Origin: Takakia lepidozioides
Taxonomy: Eukaryota > Streptophyta > Takakiopsida > Takakiales > Takakiaceae
DNA length: 60,000 nucleotides
Assembly (NCBI GenBank): GCA_030704615.1
Contig: CM060731.1
Location: 3,598,001 to 3,658,000, forward strand
Direction: 5' to 3'
The position numbers and the translations under genes are program-made. The notes below the pieces were generated by a model, which saw only the letters and a program-made list of their open reading frames with translations, was not told the origin of the DNA and did not search any database. Numbering within the stretch: position 1 is the first letter of the stretch; every line of letters starts with the position of its first letter. Positions 1-9,914 of this stretch are shown here, in pieces.

Positions 1-330
1 GTTGATAGGCACTACTATGAGGTGTGGACCCTTATACCTTTCTCACAAGCCAAGTGAACCAGCAAGGAAATTGTCATAATTGTCTTTCCCAAACCCATCT
101 TATCGGCTAGAATTCCATTCAGCCGCTCTTCACTCATTGTGACCAGCCAGTCAAGCCCAACATGTTGGTACTTCTGAAGATAGTGCTTCAAAAGAAACGG
201 TAGCTTTGTTCAGTGGTGGAAAACGTATAGCCAGTGGGCTGAGCTGACTGTGCAGCTGCAGCAGCGTCAGTCAATCTATCTTCACCTGTTTTCTCTTCCA
301 CATCTTCCTGTTTTTTAACCTCTGCACTTC
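1..330 (-). pseudogene. PIE1: Remnant of PIE1 / SWR1-type SNF2 ATPase (start of the helicase domain)
   Basis: On the minus strand, pieces in different frames match the stretch of plant PIE1 leading into the SNF2 ATPase domain. First comes an acidic stretch ending in a run of alanines and SAQPTGYTFSTT, then [20 protein letters not shown], then the Walker A region read as DKMGLGKT at about 81-104, then HLACEKG and PHLIVVP. PIE1 is the ATPase of the SWR1 complex, which deposits histone H2A.Z in the nucleus. The reading frame is broken after FSTT (apparent deletion) and again after CEKG (one base missing). The Walker A context has K where the family has E. The match to PIE1 is from memory of the family and is strong. 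The copy is clearly dead or, less likely, interrupted by unseen introns; it continues past the left edge. Confidence 0.75.
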
Positions 331-620
331 CATCACAAGTGACATACCTGCTGGATTAGGCTCACTGCGAGTCACAAGTTTCTTATCCAAGCCTTCTTTT
401 AAATTTATCTGCTGAACAAGGTTGGTGGACTCTAAGTCACAATTCAGTTGATTATTGCCAACTCCTGGTGCACTTGGCATGGGTAAACTCAGCATAAGAT
501 CAACATCCCTGTTCTCACTTTCACAAGGTTTGGGTGCCAATGGACCCTTCACATCAAACGGATCACTCCCTCTTCTATCTGAAGTCTCTTCCTCTCTGTG
601 GCCAAAGACTTTCTACATAG
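271..620 (-). other. Open minus-strand stretch next to the PIE1 remnant, unrecognised
   Basis: An open minus-strand stretch reads from about 609 to 271, rich in charged and proline residues (for example GSDPFDVKGPLAPKP). It lies directly upstream of the PIE1-like fragment, in a frame different from the one that matches PIE1 at 210-320. It could be a divergent N-terminal part of the same gene or unrelated sequence. I do not recognise it. Confidence 0.25.
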
Positions 621-722
621 TAGGACGTCTCTTTCTTCCTTTTGTAGTTTTCTTTACAATTCTTTCTCCTCTCTGTCTGGCAGCTTCAGAAGCCTTGGCC
701 ACCGCCGCAGCTGTGAGTTGAA

Positions 723-2681
723 GTGCAAAGGTTGTATTCTAAGAGTTTTGAGTCATGTAGGATTGCAGGGTTGAGTCTGGCACTATCATTTCAATCAGGC
801 GCCTCCACCAGGACCACTGCTTTTCAAAGAGAACCAATACAAAGAGTCAACAAGAACTCTTCTCGCATTTGTGGGGATATAAGGACACTCTGTAGAGCAG
901 GACAATTGAAAGAGGCTGTGCACAGTTTGAACCATCAAGGCACCCTGGCAGACTCCAATACATATGTCTGTCTCTTGCAGGGGTGCATCAAGATGAAAGG
1001 CCTAGCGGAGGGAAAGCAGGTGCATGCCCACATTGTCGAAAGTGGATTCAAGCCAGATGTCTTTCTCCTCAACACCCTTGTCAACATGTATGCCAAGTGT
1101 GGGAGGGTGGGCGATGCCCACCGAATTTTTGAGAGAATGCCTCAGCGAAATATATTTTCGTGGAATATAATGATAGCAGGATATGTCAAGCATGGGTTTG
1201 GTAGGGAAGCCTTCGAGATCTATGAGCAAATGAAGCAGGAAGGGGTGAAGCCTAACATGGTCACTTTCACGAGCATTCTCAATGTGTGTGCGAGCCTGGC
1301 AGCCCTGGACAAGGGCAAAGAGGTCCAAGCTGACATCACTAAAGCCAGAATTGAATTAGATATCATTCTAGAGACAGCCCTTGCTAACATGTACGCCAAG
1401 TGTGGAAGCATGAAGGATGCTCGCCTAGTGTTTGACAATATGGCTCAAAGAGACGTCGTGTCATGGAATGCCATGGCTGCAGGATATGCTGAGCATGGTT
1501 GTGGTAGTGAGGCTTTCGAGATCTATGAGCAAATGATACAGGAACGGGTAACACCTGACAGGGTCACGTTTATTTGCCTTCTTAATGCGTGTGCCAACCA
1601 GGCAGCTCTTGAAAAGGGCAGAGAGGTCCATGCTGACATCAGCAAAGCTGGAATTGTGCCAGATATCATTATGGAGAATGCCCTTGTTGACATGTATGGC
1701 AAATGCGGGAGCATAAAGGAGGCACATCAAGTGTTTGACAATATGGCTCAACAAAATGTGGTGTCATGGAGTGCGTTGATAGCAGGGTATGCCCAGCATG
1801 GGTTTGGTAGGCAGGCTCTCAAACTGTTTGAACGAATGCGAAAGGAAGGCTTGAAACCAAACGGTATCACCTTCATAAGTGTTCTCTCTGCATGCGGACA
1901 TGTGGGCTTGGTGGATGAAGGCTGTCACTACTTTTGTTTAATGAGAGAAGATCATGGCCTCACTCCTACAGTTGAACATTTCGGCTGCATGGTGAATCTT
2001 CTTGGCCGTGCAGGGCAATTAGATGAGGCAGAGGACTTCATTAACAAAATGCCCATAGAACCAGGTGCTGGGGTGTGGGGGGCCTTGCTTAGTGCCTGTA
2101 GGATTCATAGTGATGTTGTGCGAGCAGAACGTGCAGCCAAAAGCCTTCTTAAGTGGGATTCTCAGCATGCTTCTACATATGTGCTGCTATCGAATATCTA
2201 TGCAGCGGCTGGCAGGTGGGACGACAAAGAGAAGTTGAGAAAAATGATGAAGGAGAAAGGTGTCAGGAAGGAGCCAGGGCGCTGCTACATTGAGCTCAAC
2301 AAGCAGGTGCATACATTCGTTGTGGAAGACAAATTGCATCCACAAATTGAGGAGATCCATGCTGAGCTGAGGAGATTGTCTGGGTGGATGAAGGAGGCTG
2401 GGTATGTGCCTGATACACGCTTTGTATTGCATGATGTAGAGGAGGAGATAAAGGAAATTTCTCTTTGCCACCACAGTGAGAAGCTGGCGATTGCTTTTGG
2501 GCTCATCAGCACTCCCCCTGGAATCCCCATCCGCATCACCAAGAACCTTCGGGTCTGTGGTGACTGCCACACTGTCACAAAGTTCATCTCGAAGATTGTT
2601 GGGCGACTAGTTGTTGTAAGGGACGCCAACCGCTTTCACCACTTCCAAGATGGGATGTGTTCTTGTGGCGATTACTGGTGA
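723..2681 (+). CDS. PLS-class PPR protein with complete E1-E2-DYW C-terminus
   Basis: The protein (652 codons as read from 723) is an organellar RNA-binding protein of the type that edits C to U in plastid or mitochondrial transcripts. After an N-terminal stretch it has three P-L-S triplets with marks such as [15 protein letters not shown] and TFTSILN. An L2-S2 pair, E1 and E2 motifs and a DYW deaminase-like domain follow. The zinc-binding [10 protein letters not shown], the CGDCH motif and the terminal CSCGDYW are all present, so the deaminase signature is intact. The start is a problem. The frame has a stop at 714-716, the codon at 723 is GTG, and the first in-frame ATG is at 993 (residue 91), already inside the first repeat. 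A spliced upstream exon, a lost start codon or use of the ATG at 993 are all possible. No intron is visible in the repeat region, as is usual for this family. Confidence 0.85.
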   Translation: MQRLYSKSFESCRIAGLSLALSFQSGASTRTTAFQREPIQRVNKNSSRICGDIRTLCRAGQLKEAVHSLNHQGTLADSNTYVCLLQGCIKMKGLAEGKQVHAHIVESGFKPDVFLLNTLVNMYAKCGRVGDAHRIFERMPQRNIFSWNIMIAGYVKHGFGREAFEIYEQMKQEGVKPNMVTFTSILNVCASLAALDKGKEVQADITKARIELDIILETALANMYAKCGSMKDARLVFDNMAQRDVVSWNAMAAGYAEHGCGSEAFEIYEQMIQERVTPDRVTFICLLNACANQAALEKGREVHADISKAGIVPDIIMENALVDMYGKCGSIKEAHQVFDNMAQQNVVSWSALIAGYAQHGFGRQALKLFERMRKEGLKPNGITFISVLSACGHVGLVDEGCHYFCLMREDHGLTPTVEHFGCMVNLLGRAGQLDEAEDFINKMPIEPGAGVWGALLSACRIHSDVVRAERAAKSLLKWDSQHASTYVLLSNIYAAAGRWDDKEKLRKMMKEKGVRKEPGRCYIELNKQVHTFVVEDKLHPQIEEIHAELRRLSGWMKEAGYVPDTRFVLHDVEEEIKEISLCHHSEKLAIAFGLISTPPGIPIRITKNLRVCGDCHTVTKFISKIVGRLVVVRDANRFHHFQDGMCSCGDYW

Positions 2682-4850
2682 TGCAAGTAAAGTGAGGGTG
2701 CGAAAGGTCATAGTTCATCATTGTTTTCACAAGCAAAGACTGAACTTGAAAGAGGATGACATTACAAGTACACTCTGAAAGTCCTCCGCAGACACGGTCC
2801 TATGCAAAAGGTACGAGTTCACTTGGTCTAGGTCCATGAACTTCTTGAGCAAGACTTACAGTTCATTGAAATCTTACTTAATTTGAAGACCACAATCTAG
2901 AGAACATTTACCTCGACAGGTAGTCAACAGTGAATTCATCTCCACAGGCTTACCTTGGGTCATTCTTGAACGATCAAACTTGGATCTAGACTTATAGTGA
3001 ACATTCTTAAGCATGAAAGTTCTCTTGAATGATTCCTGAGCTTCAGATCACCTGTCGTTGTGGATTTTTACGATATTTAACAGTCCTAATATTGAATAGT
3101 ACATGCTGGAGAACTGGACGATTCATCTCAGAATCAGGATACATACGGATAATTCTGTTTCATTAGGCATAAATCTAACATCCAGAAAATAATCTTGAGC
3201 TACATAGGACTCGTGCCAAGAAGCTCATCATAACAAAGAAATGAACGTTATGCACTCAATTTTAGAAAGGCCCAGGATAAGGTCTTTGTGGGCAGGCCTT
3301 GATCACTGAAGATGGTTGTTTGGCGTTCGTTTGGAGCCCTGCTTCAGCTTCGGCATTGAGCCTGGGCAGCTGTAAATAAATGTGCTAACAGGAATGTGAA
3401 CACGGTGTGCAGGATCCAGGCTTCAGTGGTGAGTCGCCAGTGCCAAAGGGGTACTGCACCAGGAAACACCTTGCAGGTATGGAACCAACATTTTGAAGTA
3501 TGGATGCATATACAGATATGTACATCTATACTATGTAAAGGCCAGGGTTGATAGATGATCTGCTTAAGGAATGTTATCTTGCAACTCCTCTTTGTATGTG
3601 GCGGATTCTGTGTCCTTTGAGTATGTGCCCAGGAAGTTGTCTTGGAAAGCAAAATGATTGCTGTGCCTGGCACTGTGAAAGTGATCATCAAGATTATTTT
3701 TCTGCACAAAAAATGCACATGAAAATTCCGAAAATGAAAATTCTGAAACCTCGACCATGCAGCAACTTGTCAATATTACGACCTTTCGTGCGCTTAGAAC
3801 TCCTGAGTGAGCTACCTGTATATTCCTGAATGTGTATACAGAATATTCACTGCAATAACTGAAGGCTTACCTATGCAGACATGCTCTTAGTTTTTGTGTC
3901 GTGCAGAAAATCTATTTTTGAGACCAAGTCTACTTTGGTACATTTGAATTGGCTACGGTGGGCCCAGGTTGCCAAGACTGCATGCATGTGTGTGAATAAG
4001 TTTGTACTTTGTGACGAAATGAGACAGGTTTTCTATAATCCTTGCCTTAGAGTACAGATCTAGAGCACTTGCTGGTTTGGGTGTACATTTTTGCGATATT
4101 CGGAGCGTAGAGTTATCCAGATGTTATCTTGTGTTGTCCGGTCTCAAATACAGGGAAGAGTCTTACTATTGTGTAGTGTTGGACCGTTGGCTGGTGCTGG
4201 CAGGCAGCACATGCGTGGCACTGGTTCAACTCATCAGTTCCTATGACTTGCAACCGTTCATCCGAAGTAAGGTACTCATGAGATTCTCAAGCCTGGCCTA
4301 CTTCAAGGCCTCTAGATCTGAGACATTCTTCCAGCCCTCGCTGATTTCCAGTTGACATCATCTCATTCTGAATGCTTGTGTGCAATAGAATTGTAAACAC
4401 TATCTGCAGCCCTAGAAACCATAACAACCCGAAGTCAGGAAAGTGTGGGAAGATGATCTTCAGGACTGAGGAAGGGCCAACATGTAGATTTCCCTTTGCA
4501 ACTGATAAAAAGACGGGCCAGGGAGGGGGAATGTTCTGCACCAGTTACCTTTAAAGAGGGCCAGTGCAAAAATGAATTACACGTCTTACTCCATGATTAT
4601 GTCACTCATCAATCTTGCATCCGAATTGGGCCAAAGATCAGAAGTTTAATGGAAAGTCCAAGGCAATAATAAACATGAAATGAGAACACTCACCTGGCAC
4701 AATGACAGCCGACATGATATGGCCTTTTTAAATTGAAAGATACGGAGGGATGTTGTAATTCATCATGGTCACCGCCGACCGGCCAAGTGGAATGACTACA
4801 TGACTGGACAGAGAATGGGTTGACCCCATCCGAGGACAAGCCGAGGTGGA
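2682..4850. other. No gene recognised
   Basis: About 2.2 kb downstream of the PPR gene. Only short open stretches are present on either strand, none with recognisable protein motifs or convincing codon structure. It probably includes the 3' untranslated region of the PPR gene and intergenic DNA. Confidence 0.5.
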
Positions 4851-4904
4851 CATGTCGTGGGTCCTCCAAGAGAAAAGGCCACATCTCTTCAATATTTTGC
4901 AAGT

Positions 4905-5834
4905 TACCTATGGACAGTATGTGGGGAGTCCCTCCTTGCACGTGAAGTTTTTGACAAAATGGCTCGAAGAGATGTGGTCTCATGGTATGCAATGATTGCA
5001 GGATATGCACAGGATGGGCCCGGTGGGGAGGCCCTGAAACTGTTTGTACAAATGCAACTGGAAGGCTTGAAGCCAGACGGTACCATTTGTATGTCTTTTA
5101 TCTGCATGTAGCCAGTTCGGCCTGGTGGATGAAGGCTGCCACTACTTTGATTCCATGAGTCGAGATCATGGCTTCAGTCCAACAGTGGAGCATTCTGGCT
5201 GCATGGTGGACATTCTTGGCCGTGCAAGGTGATTGCATGAGGCGGAGGACTTCATTAATAGAATGCCAGGTGCTTCAGTGGGGGGGGCCTTGCTTGGTGC
5301 CTGCAGAATTCATGGCAATGGCGATGTTACAAAACATGCAGCAATGTTTCTTCTTAAGTGAGATCCACAGGATGCTGAAATTCATGTGTTGCTATCAAAC
5401 ATCTCTGCTGCGGCTGGCAGGTGGGAGGATACCGCAAAGGTGAGAGGACAGAGGTATCAGGGAGGAGCTAGGGCGCAGCTGCATAGAGGTGGACAACTGG
5501 GTGAAGTCCATCCACAAATTGAAGAAATCCATACTGAGCTGAAGAGGTTGTCTGGGCAGATGAAGGAGGCTGGGTAGGTGTCTGACACACGCTTTGTATT
5601 GCATGATGGGAGGAGCAGCAAGAAATATGTTCAGTATGCCACCACCGTGAGAAGCTGGCTATTGCTTTTGGGCTAATCAGCACTCCCCCTATGTGTGTCA
5701 TCAAGAACCTTCGGGTGTGTGGCGACTGCCACAAGGCCACCAAGTTCATCTCAAAGATTGTTGGGCGAGCAGTTGTAGTCAGGGATGCCAACCGCTTTCA
5801 CCACTTCGAAAATGAGGTGGGGATTATTGGTGAA
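4905..5834 (+). pseudogene. Decayed PPR-DYW gene copy
   Basis: Frame-broken pieces reproduce the C-terminal half of the PPR-DYW gene at 723-2681 in the same order. They are an S motif ([10 protein letters not shown]), a P motif ([16 protein letters not shown]), an L2 motif ([17 protein letters not shown]), an S2 motif (GCMVDILGRAR then stop), the E region (VLLSNISAAAGRWED) and the DYW domain ([18 protein letters not shown]). At least five frame changes or stops are visible. The last codons GGDYW-stop survive at about 5818-5833, but one frame away from the HHFEN that should lead into them. The earlier triplets are missing. It is a truncated relative of the neighbouring gene, probably arising by local duplication. 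Confidence 0.85.
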
Positions 5835-5839
5835 ACATG

Positions 5840-6465
5840 CAACATAAAGAAACAAACTGCTCTGCAACCTGGAGGGGGAAAAGGTCTTGAATTTATGATT
5901 ATTTGCCATGGTTGAGGGCAGAGACTTGTGATTTCGAATGTGAGAGATAATACTGCACTTCCCTTGAGCTGCACATGATGAGCATCACCATGATTATTGA
6001 ACAGCTGCATTGAGGTTGCCGAAATTGTGGAGGCGTCCCATTGGCATGAGAAGCTCCTAAAGATATTGGGGTTGAAAGTTTTGCACTTGCAAAGATTGAA
6101 CAAGGGGATGAAGATCAAGGAAGACTGGGTACTCGAGAGTGATTTTCTCTGCAGTGACTGGGAATCTGCATCCCAATATACTTTGACACCCCTTCTACTC
6201 ACAACAGTGACAAAGGGTTTCCGTCCCCTACACTTGTATGCCCAGTAAGCTTTTGGGGGCCGAGCCAAACTTTTTGAACGGGTAGAAAATCTTTTGCCCC
6301 GACCATTGCATCGCGTAAATATGGCAGCGCCCCGAGATGCCTGTTGTGCAGGCTACCCGTATTTTACTTGGCCTACCTGAAACGAAAAAACGGGCAGGTG
6401 ATTTGAATGCCCTTTTTATGTGAGCTGGAGCAATGGAGGAGGGATGATTGCAGCCTGGAAGCGGG
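5840..6465. other. No gene recognised
   Basis: About 0.6 kb between the PPR pseudogene and the inverted-repeat element. The long minus-strand open stretch (5798-6268) overlaps the pseudogene, has no recognisable motif and looks like chance. Confidence 0.4.
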
Positions 6466-6469
6466 GCGA

Positions 6470-7310
6470 GGTCCGGACCAGTGTTTGGACCGGTATCATC
6501 AACATTTCATACCAGCCAGGGTATGGTATTGTCGGTGAAGAGGCCTCCTTCATACCTGGCAGGTAATGGTATCAAGATAGGTATTAAGCTTTTAATGTAC
6601 CAGTCTGGTACGCATATTGGTTTTGTTTGGCCTGGTATGGTATGGTATCAGTATTTCAAATTTCAAATCTTATATTGGGGGTATATCAATACTGGTATCA
6701 ATATTGTTATTTTTTATTTATTTATTTTTAAACTGAAAAATAAAAATCTGTCCAAATTATACCACTGAGGTGAGCACTTCAGCGGCTGCCTCAGCGGCTG
6801 AGTGCCGCAATTCATAATAACAAGTAGCTGGATCTCACCTTAGTTATATTGAGGTCACCTTACAAGAGCCATATTACAGGCTGATAAATGAGACAATGCT
6901 CCAAGCCTAAGCAGATTTTTGAATGGCAAAACCAGAGCTCCCAAAATCGCCATTCAGATCGTCTCAATCAAAGAGCCGCAACTCTCCATTGTTGCACCCT
7001 AAATCCCTAACGCTCCAAATATTGATACCTAGGGTGCAAGCGATAGCGGAAGACATAATACTGGTATCAACAAAGTTGCGTTCCTTGTGATACCAGGCTG
7101 GTATGGTAGGAGCCCAGGTATTAACGTTATACTATATTGCCCCCAATATGTTATGCCCGGGGTATTGCCAGTTGCTTATACCCGCCTGGTCTGGTACCCT
7201 GCAGCGATACCCTTACCCATGTCTGGTACCCTGCTGCGATACCCTTACCCATGCTGATACCCCGCCTCACCCCCATATACCGGTCCAACATTGGTCCAGA
7301 CACTGTGATC
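6470..7310. mobile_element. Short element with inverted-repeat ends, rich in GGTAT/ATACC words
   Basis: The left end (about 6472-6497) contains CCGGACCAGTGTTTGGACCG and continues GTAT. The reverse complement of the right end (about 7279-7305) contains CTGGACCAATGTTGGACCGG and continues TAT. The two align over about 25 bases with two mismatches and one gap. Between them lie many GGTATGG/GGTATC words on the left and ATACC/GGTACC words on the right, so the element is partly self-complementary. It has no coding capacity. This is the layout of a MITE or foldback element. I did not find a clear target-site duplication. Confidence 0.55.
7189..7252 (+). repeat. Two tandem copies of a 32-base unit
   Basis: A unit beginning TCTGGTACCCTGC and ending TTACCCATG occurs twice in direct succession with one or two differences, inside the right half of the inverted-repeat element. 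Confidence 0.7.
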
Positions 7311-7592
7311 CTTCCAGGGATTGTTTCAGGGCGTTAAGGGCGAGTCGATGCAGATCTGGCCCTTCATTTGTGAAACGTGGCGATGTGTCTTGTATATAAA
7401 CTGTAATATCAAGTAGGGGTGTGTACTTTCGAGTAGGCGGGCATAGTATGAACATGAGTAGACGGAATTCTTCGATTTAGGCTTCCAACTCGCTGGCAGT
7501 TTGTGAGCAACCTACGGCCAAGGATTTTAATCTCTTTTAATCCGGGTCATATAAGTTGCATGTTCTCAACTTAACTCAATAAAAATAAAAAA

Positions 7593-7682
7593 ATCCCCCT
7601 CCTCAAGGGCCTGAATTGTGGGCTGTCGCTCCCAGGTGTCCTTTTTAAATTAAAATAAAAAATAAAATAAAATAAAAAGGTA
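7593..7682 (+). mobile_element. 3' half of a SINE copy
   Basis: The segment beginning CCCCCTCCTCAAGGGCCTGA and running through CGCTCCCAGGTGTCC into an AAAAT-rich tail matches, in the opposite orientation, the 3' body of the tRNA-like SINE at 22741-22960. The tRNA-like head is absent here, and another A-rich run lies just before it. It is read as a 5'-truncated SINE insertion. Confidence 0.6.
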
Positions 7683-7689
7683 GAATAGA

Positions 7690-8080
7690 AAACACCATAT
7701 ATAAATTATAATTCGATTGGAGTTTCTCAAGGCGAAACCCTGAGTAGTATAGACAGAAACCCCAAACTGATAGTGGCGGCAGCGGCGAAGGGTCTCATTT
7801 TGAGAAACAAACCTTAGTGATATAGCTTTAATCAAACTTTTCATCCCAAGTCTTGTAATTTTGGAGGTGATTTTAGATTTTTTCAGTCAAAAGTAGTTTA
7901 AGGGTCAGAGTTTTGCCCTACAAAATTACCCATGGGTGAGGATCTTAAAGGTGACGTAAAGACTCATAGCCCGCTATCGCATCTATTATGGAAAGGACAT
8001 TGTATCATGTGAGCAAATCCACGCCTATAGAATAACATGTTTATCATGAGTAAGGGTAATTTGTTTGTTTTGTCAAGTTA
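7690..8080. other. No gene recognised
   Basis: AT-rich DNA between the SINE tail and the presumed leader of the large retrotransposon. Nothing recognisable was seen. Confidence 0.4.
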
Positions 8081-8319
8081 TTTTACCACTAGTGTGAAAC
8101 TAGCTAGGAAATAGCTAGCTTTTACATATTGACATTTGGGATTGGCCCAAGTGTCAATCCAGGGGTCAAGGCAGATTTAGGCCCTGGAGTGGTTATCTTC
8201 ACGGCAAGCGCATGAGGCTCATCTTTCTCGAGTTGAGCCTCACCGCGCCTAGCTATGGCGCCGTAGTGTGGATTCCCCATGGCGTGGGGTGCACTTGGCT
8301 TGACTTGTATTTGAGTGAT

Positions 8320-8345
8320 GAGGTTATATATGCATGAGTTTATGC
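8320..8345 (+). promoter_or_regulatory. Candidate TATA box of the large retrotransposon
   Basis: The word GTTATATATGCATGAG lies at about 8323-8338, upstream of the long leader that runs into the gag-pol region in the same orientation. It would fit the promoter of a 5' LTR, but the LTR itself could not be delimited because no second copy of this sequence was found downstream. This assignment is inference. Confidence 0.3.
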
Positions 8346-8400
8346 TTCAGATTTGTGAGCTTGTGCTTGTATTCTTCTTCTTTATCACTCGAGAAAGATG

Positions 8401-8431
8401 AGCTCGTATCTATGAGTGCTAGATACGAGTT
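8401..8431 (+). repeat. Perfect 9-bp inverted repeat (hairpin) in the leader
   Basis: CTCGTATCT at 8403-8411 and AGATACGAG at 8421-8429 are exact reverse complements separated by nine bases. In RNA the stem can extend by a G-U and an A-U pair. It lies about 70 bases downstream of the candidate TATA box. Confidence 0.6.
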
Positions 8432-9069
8432 AGTTGTAGCACTTGTGGTTTTTGCTTGAGATTGAGAGAAACCAAGTTGTTATGCAAGGAGCACCATGGA
8501 GCTCTTGGTTGTTAGAAGCGGAGGCGATGTGGGTTACGAGGTGGTAGACCTTGGCATTCGATCTTCAGCTTCAGAGATGAAAGCACCATGCTGCAGGTAA
8601 TTCCAGAGCACCTTGATGGTTTCAGATTGTGTACATGCATGAGCAAGCACGATTGGGAAGAGGACCAGTCAAGAGCAGGTTATAGTGGCTTTGGTGGCAA
8701 AGCTGAGAACTGGACCTGGGAATGCGAGCTTTCATTGTGTGAAGGATTGCAAGACCAAGCGAAAGGGCTGATTTGGCTTGGGGCAAATCAATGCACTTTG
8801 TGGAGTATGGTGAGATTGGGTTTCAATCTCGAGCTTCAGCATTGAGAGGGCTCTTGTCATGGCAAGAGCAGGGCTGGAACAGGAGCTAAGAGGTGCGGCA
8901 AGGCCATGGAATGTGCACCTAGGGTTTCAGAGCTTGGAAGAAGAGCTCTTGCACCACAAGAGAAGTGTCTTGTGGCTGGAAATGTAAGCCTTAGGGTTTC
9001 AGGAGCTTGGCAAAGGCTGTGGAGTGCTTAGTCTTGTCTTAGAGAGCATCAAGGAGCCAAGGAGCCAAG

Positions 9070-9480
9070 ATAGGGGGCTGATATCTCTTGTGTGAAGAGG
9101 TTGCATGTGTGGAGCATGTATTCAGCTCATTGAAGCTTCCATCTTCAAGCTTGGAGGGCAAGCAAGGAAGAGGGAAAGGCTGACTTCCCTTATGTGAGGG
9201 CAATGTATGTGTGGAGCATGCTATCAGCCTGGTGAAGGCTTGCACTTTTAGGTGTGGGAGTGCAAGGAAGGAAGGAAGGGGCTGGTTTCCCTGTAGGGCA
9301 TGTAGAGCATGTTTTCAGCCTGCTGAAGCTTGTATTTTCAGGTTTGTGGGTGCAAGAAATGAAGCAAAGGAGCTGATTCTCTTATGGTGAGAGTGGGGCA
9401 TGTGTGGAGCATGCCTTCAGCCCATTGAGGCTCTTGTTTTCAAGCCTTAGAGAGCTAGAACGGAAGGTCTAGGGCTGGTT
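9070..9480 (+). repeat. Degenerate tandem array, four units of about 100 bp
   Basis: Each unit begins with GGGCTG or a near form, then TTTCCC, GTGTGGAGCATG, TTCAGCC and TGAAGCTT, and ends with a GCAAGGAAG-like purine stretch. The units start near 9074, 9175, 9278 and 9368. They are diverged but clearly the same word order. They lie in the long leader upstream of gag. Confidence 0.6.
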
Positions 9481-9914
9481 TCCACTTGGAGTGAAAGAAA
9501 AGCACTTGTAGGGCCTATGTGAGTTGGGGTTTCAACTTCAAGCTTGAAAGGAGCGCAACTCTTGAAGCAACAGGTGTAGAGGGCTGGAATAGGCTCTAAG
9601 ACAGATGTTATGGCCAATGAGAGTGCTTGAATGAGTGCTCACAAGGGCTGGGAACCAGCAGGGCTTGGTTGTTTGCCATTGAGTTTAGTGGCGTGTTTGG
9701 GGAGGCTAAGTGAGAAAGAAGGCTTGGTTTGTGGCAACCACCTCATGGCTTAGGGCTAGTATGGTGGTGTGTGGGAGCCGAAAGAGCAAGGATACCTTGC
9801 TGATTTCCTCACAGCCACCATAGCTCGGTGGAAAGAAGCCTAGAGTCCAAGAGACACAAACCCTAGCTTGGCGTGGCTAAACCCCTTGGAGAAATGGCTA
9901 AACTGCCAGAGCGG

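Noticed and set aside
271-552. Minus-strand open frame of 93 codons as a gene of its own
   Set aside because: No recognisable domain, no ATG at its start (GTG), and it borders the broken PIE1 fragment. Kept only as an unassigned stretch.
1002-2629. Several minus-strand open frames inside the PPR gene
   Set aside because: Antisense shadows of a well-supported plus-strand PPR-DYW coding sequence.
3344-4541. Short open stretches on both strands downstream of the PPR gene
   Set aside because: No motifs, mutually overlapping, and typical of chance in 45% GC DNA.
5798-6268. 156-codon minus-strand open frame
   Set aside because: Overlaps the end of the PPR pseudogene and has no recognisable features.
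6644-6658. TGGTATCAG as an initiator-tRNA primer-binding site
   Set aside because: The following bases do not continue the expected GAGC, and the word is one of dozens of GGTAT words in the inverted-repeat element.
8089-8350. 5' LTR of the large retrotransposon
   Set aside because: An LTR needs a second copy near 19.4 kb. The sequence after the polypurine tract there does not match, so the border could not be supported.
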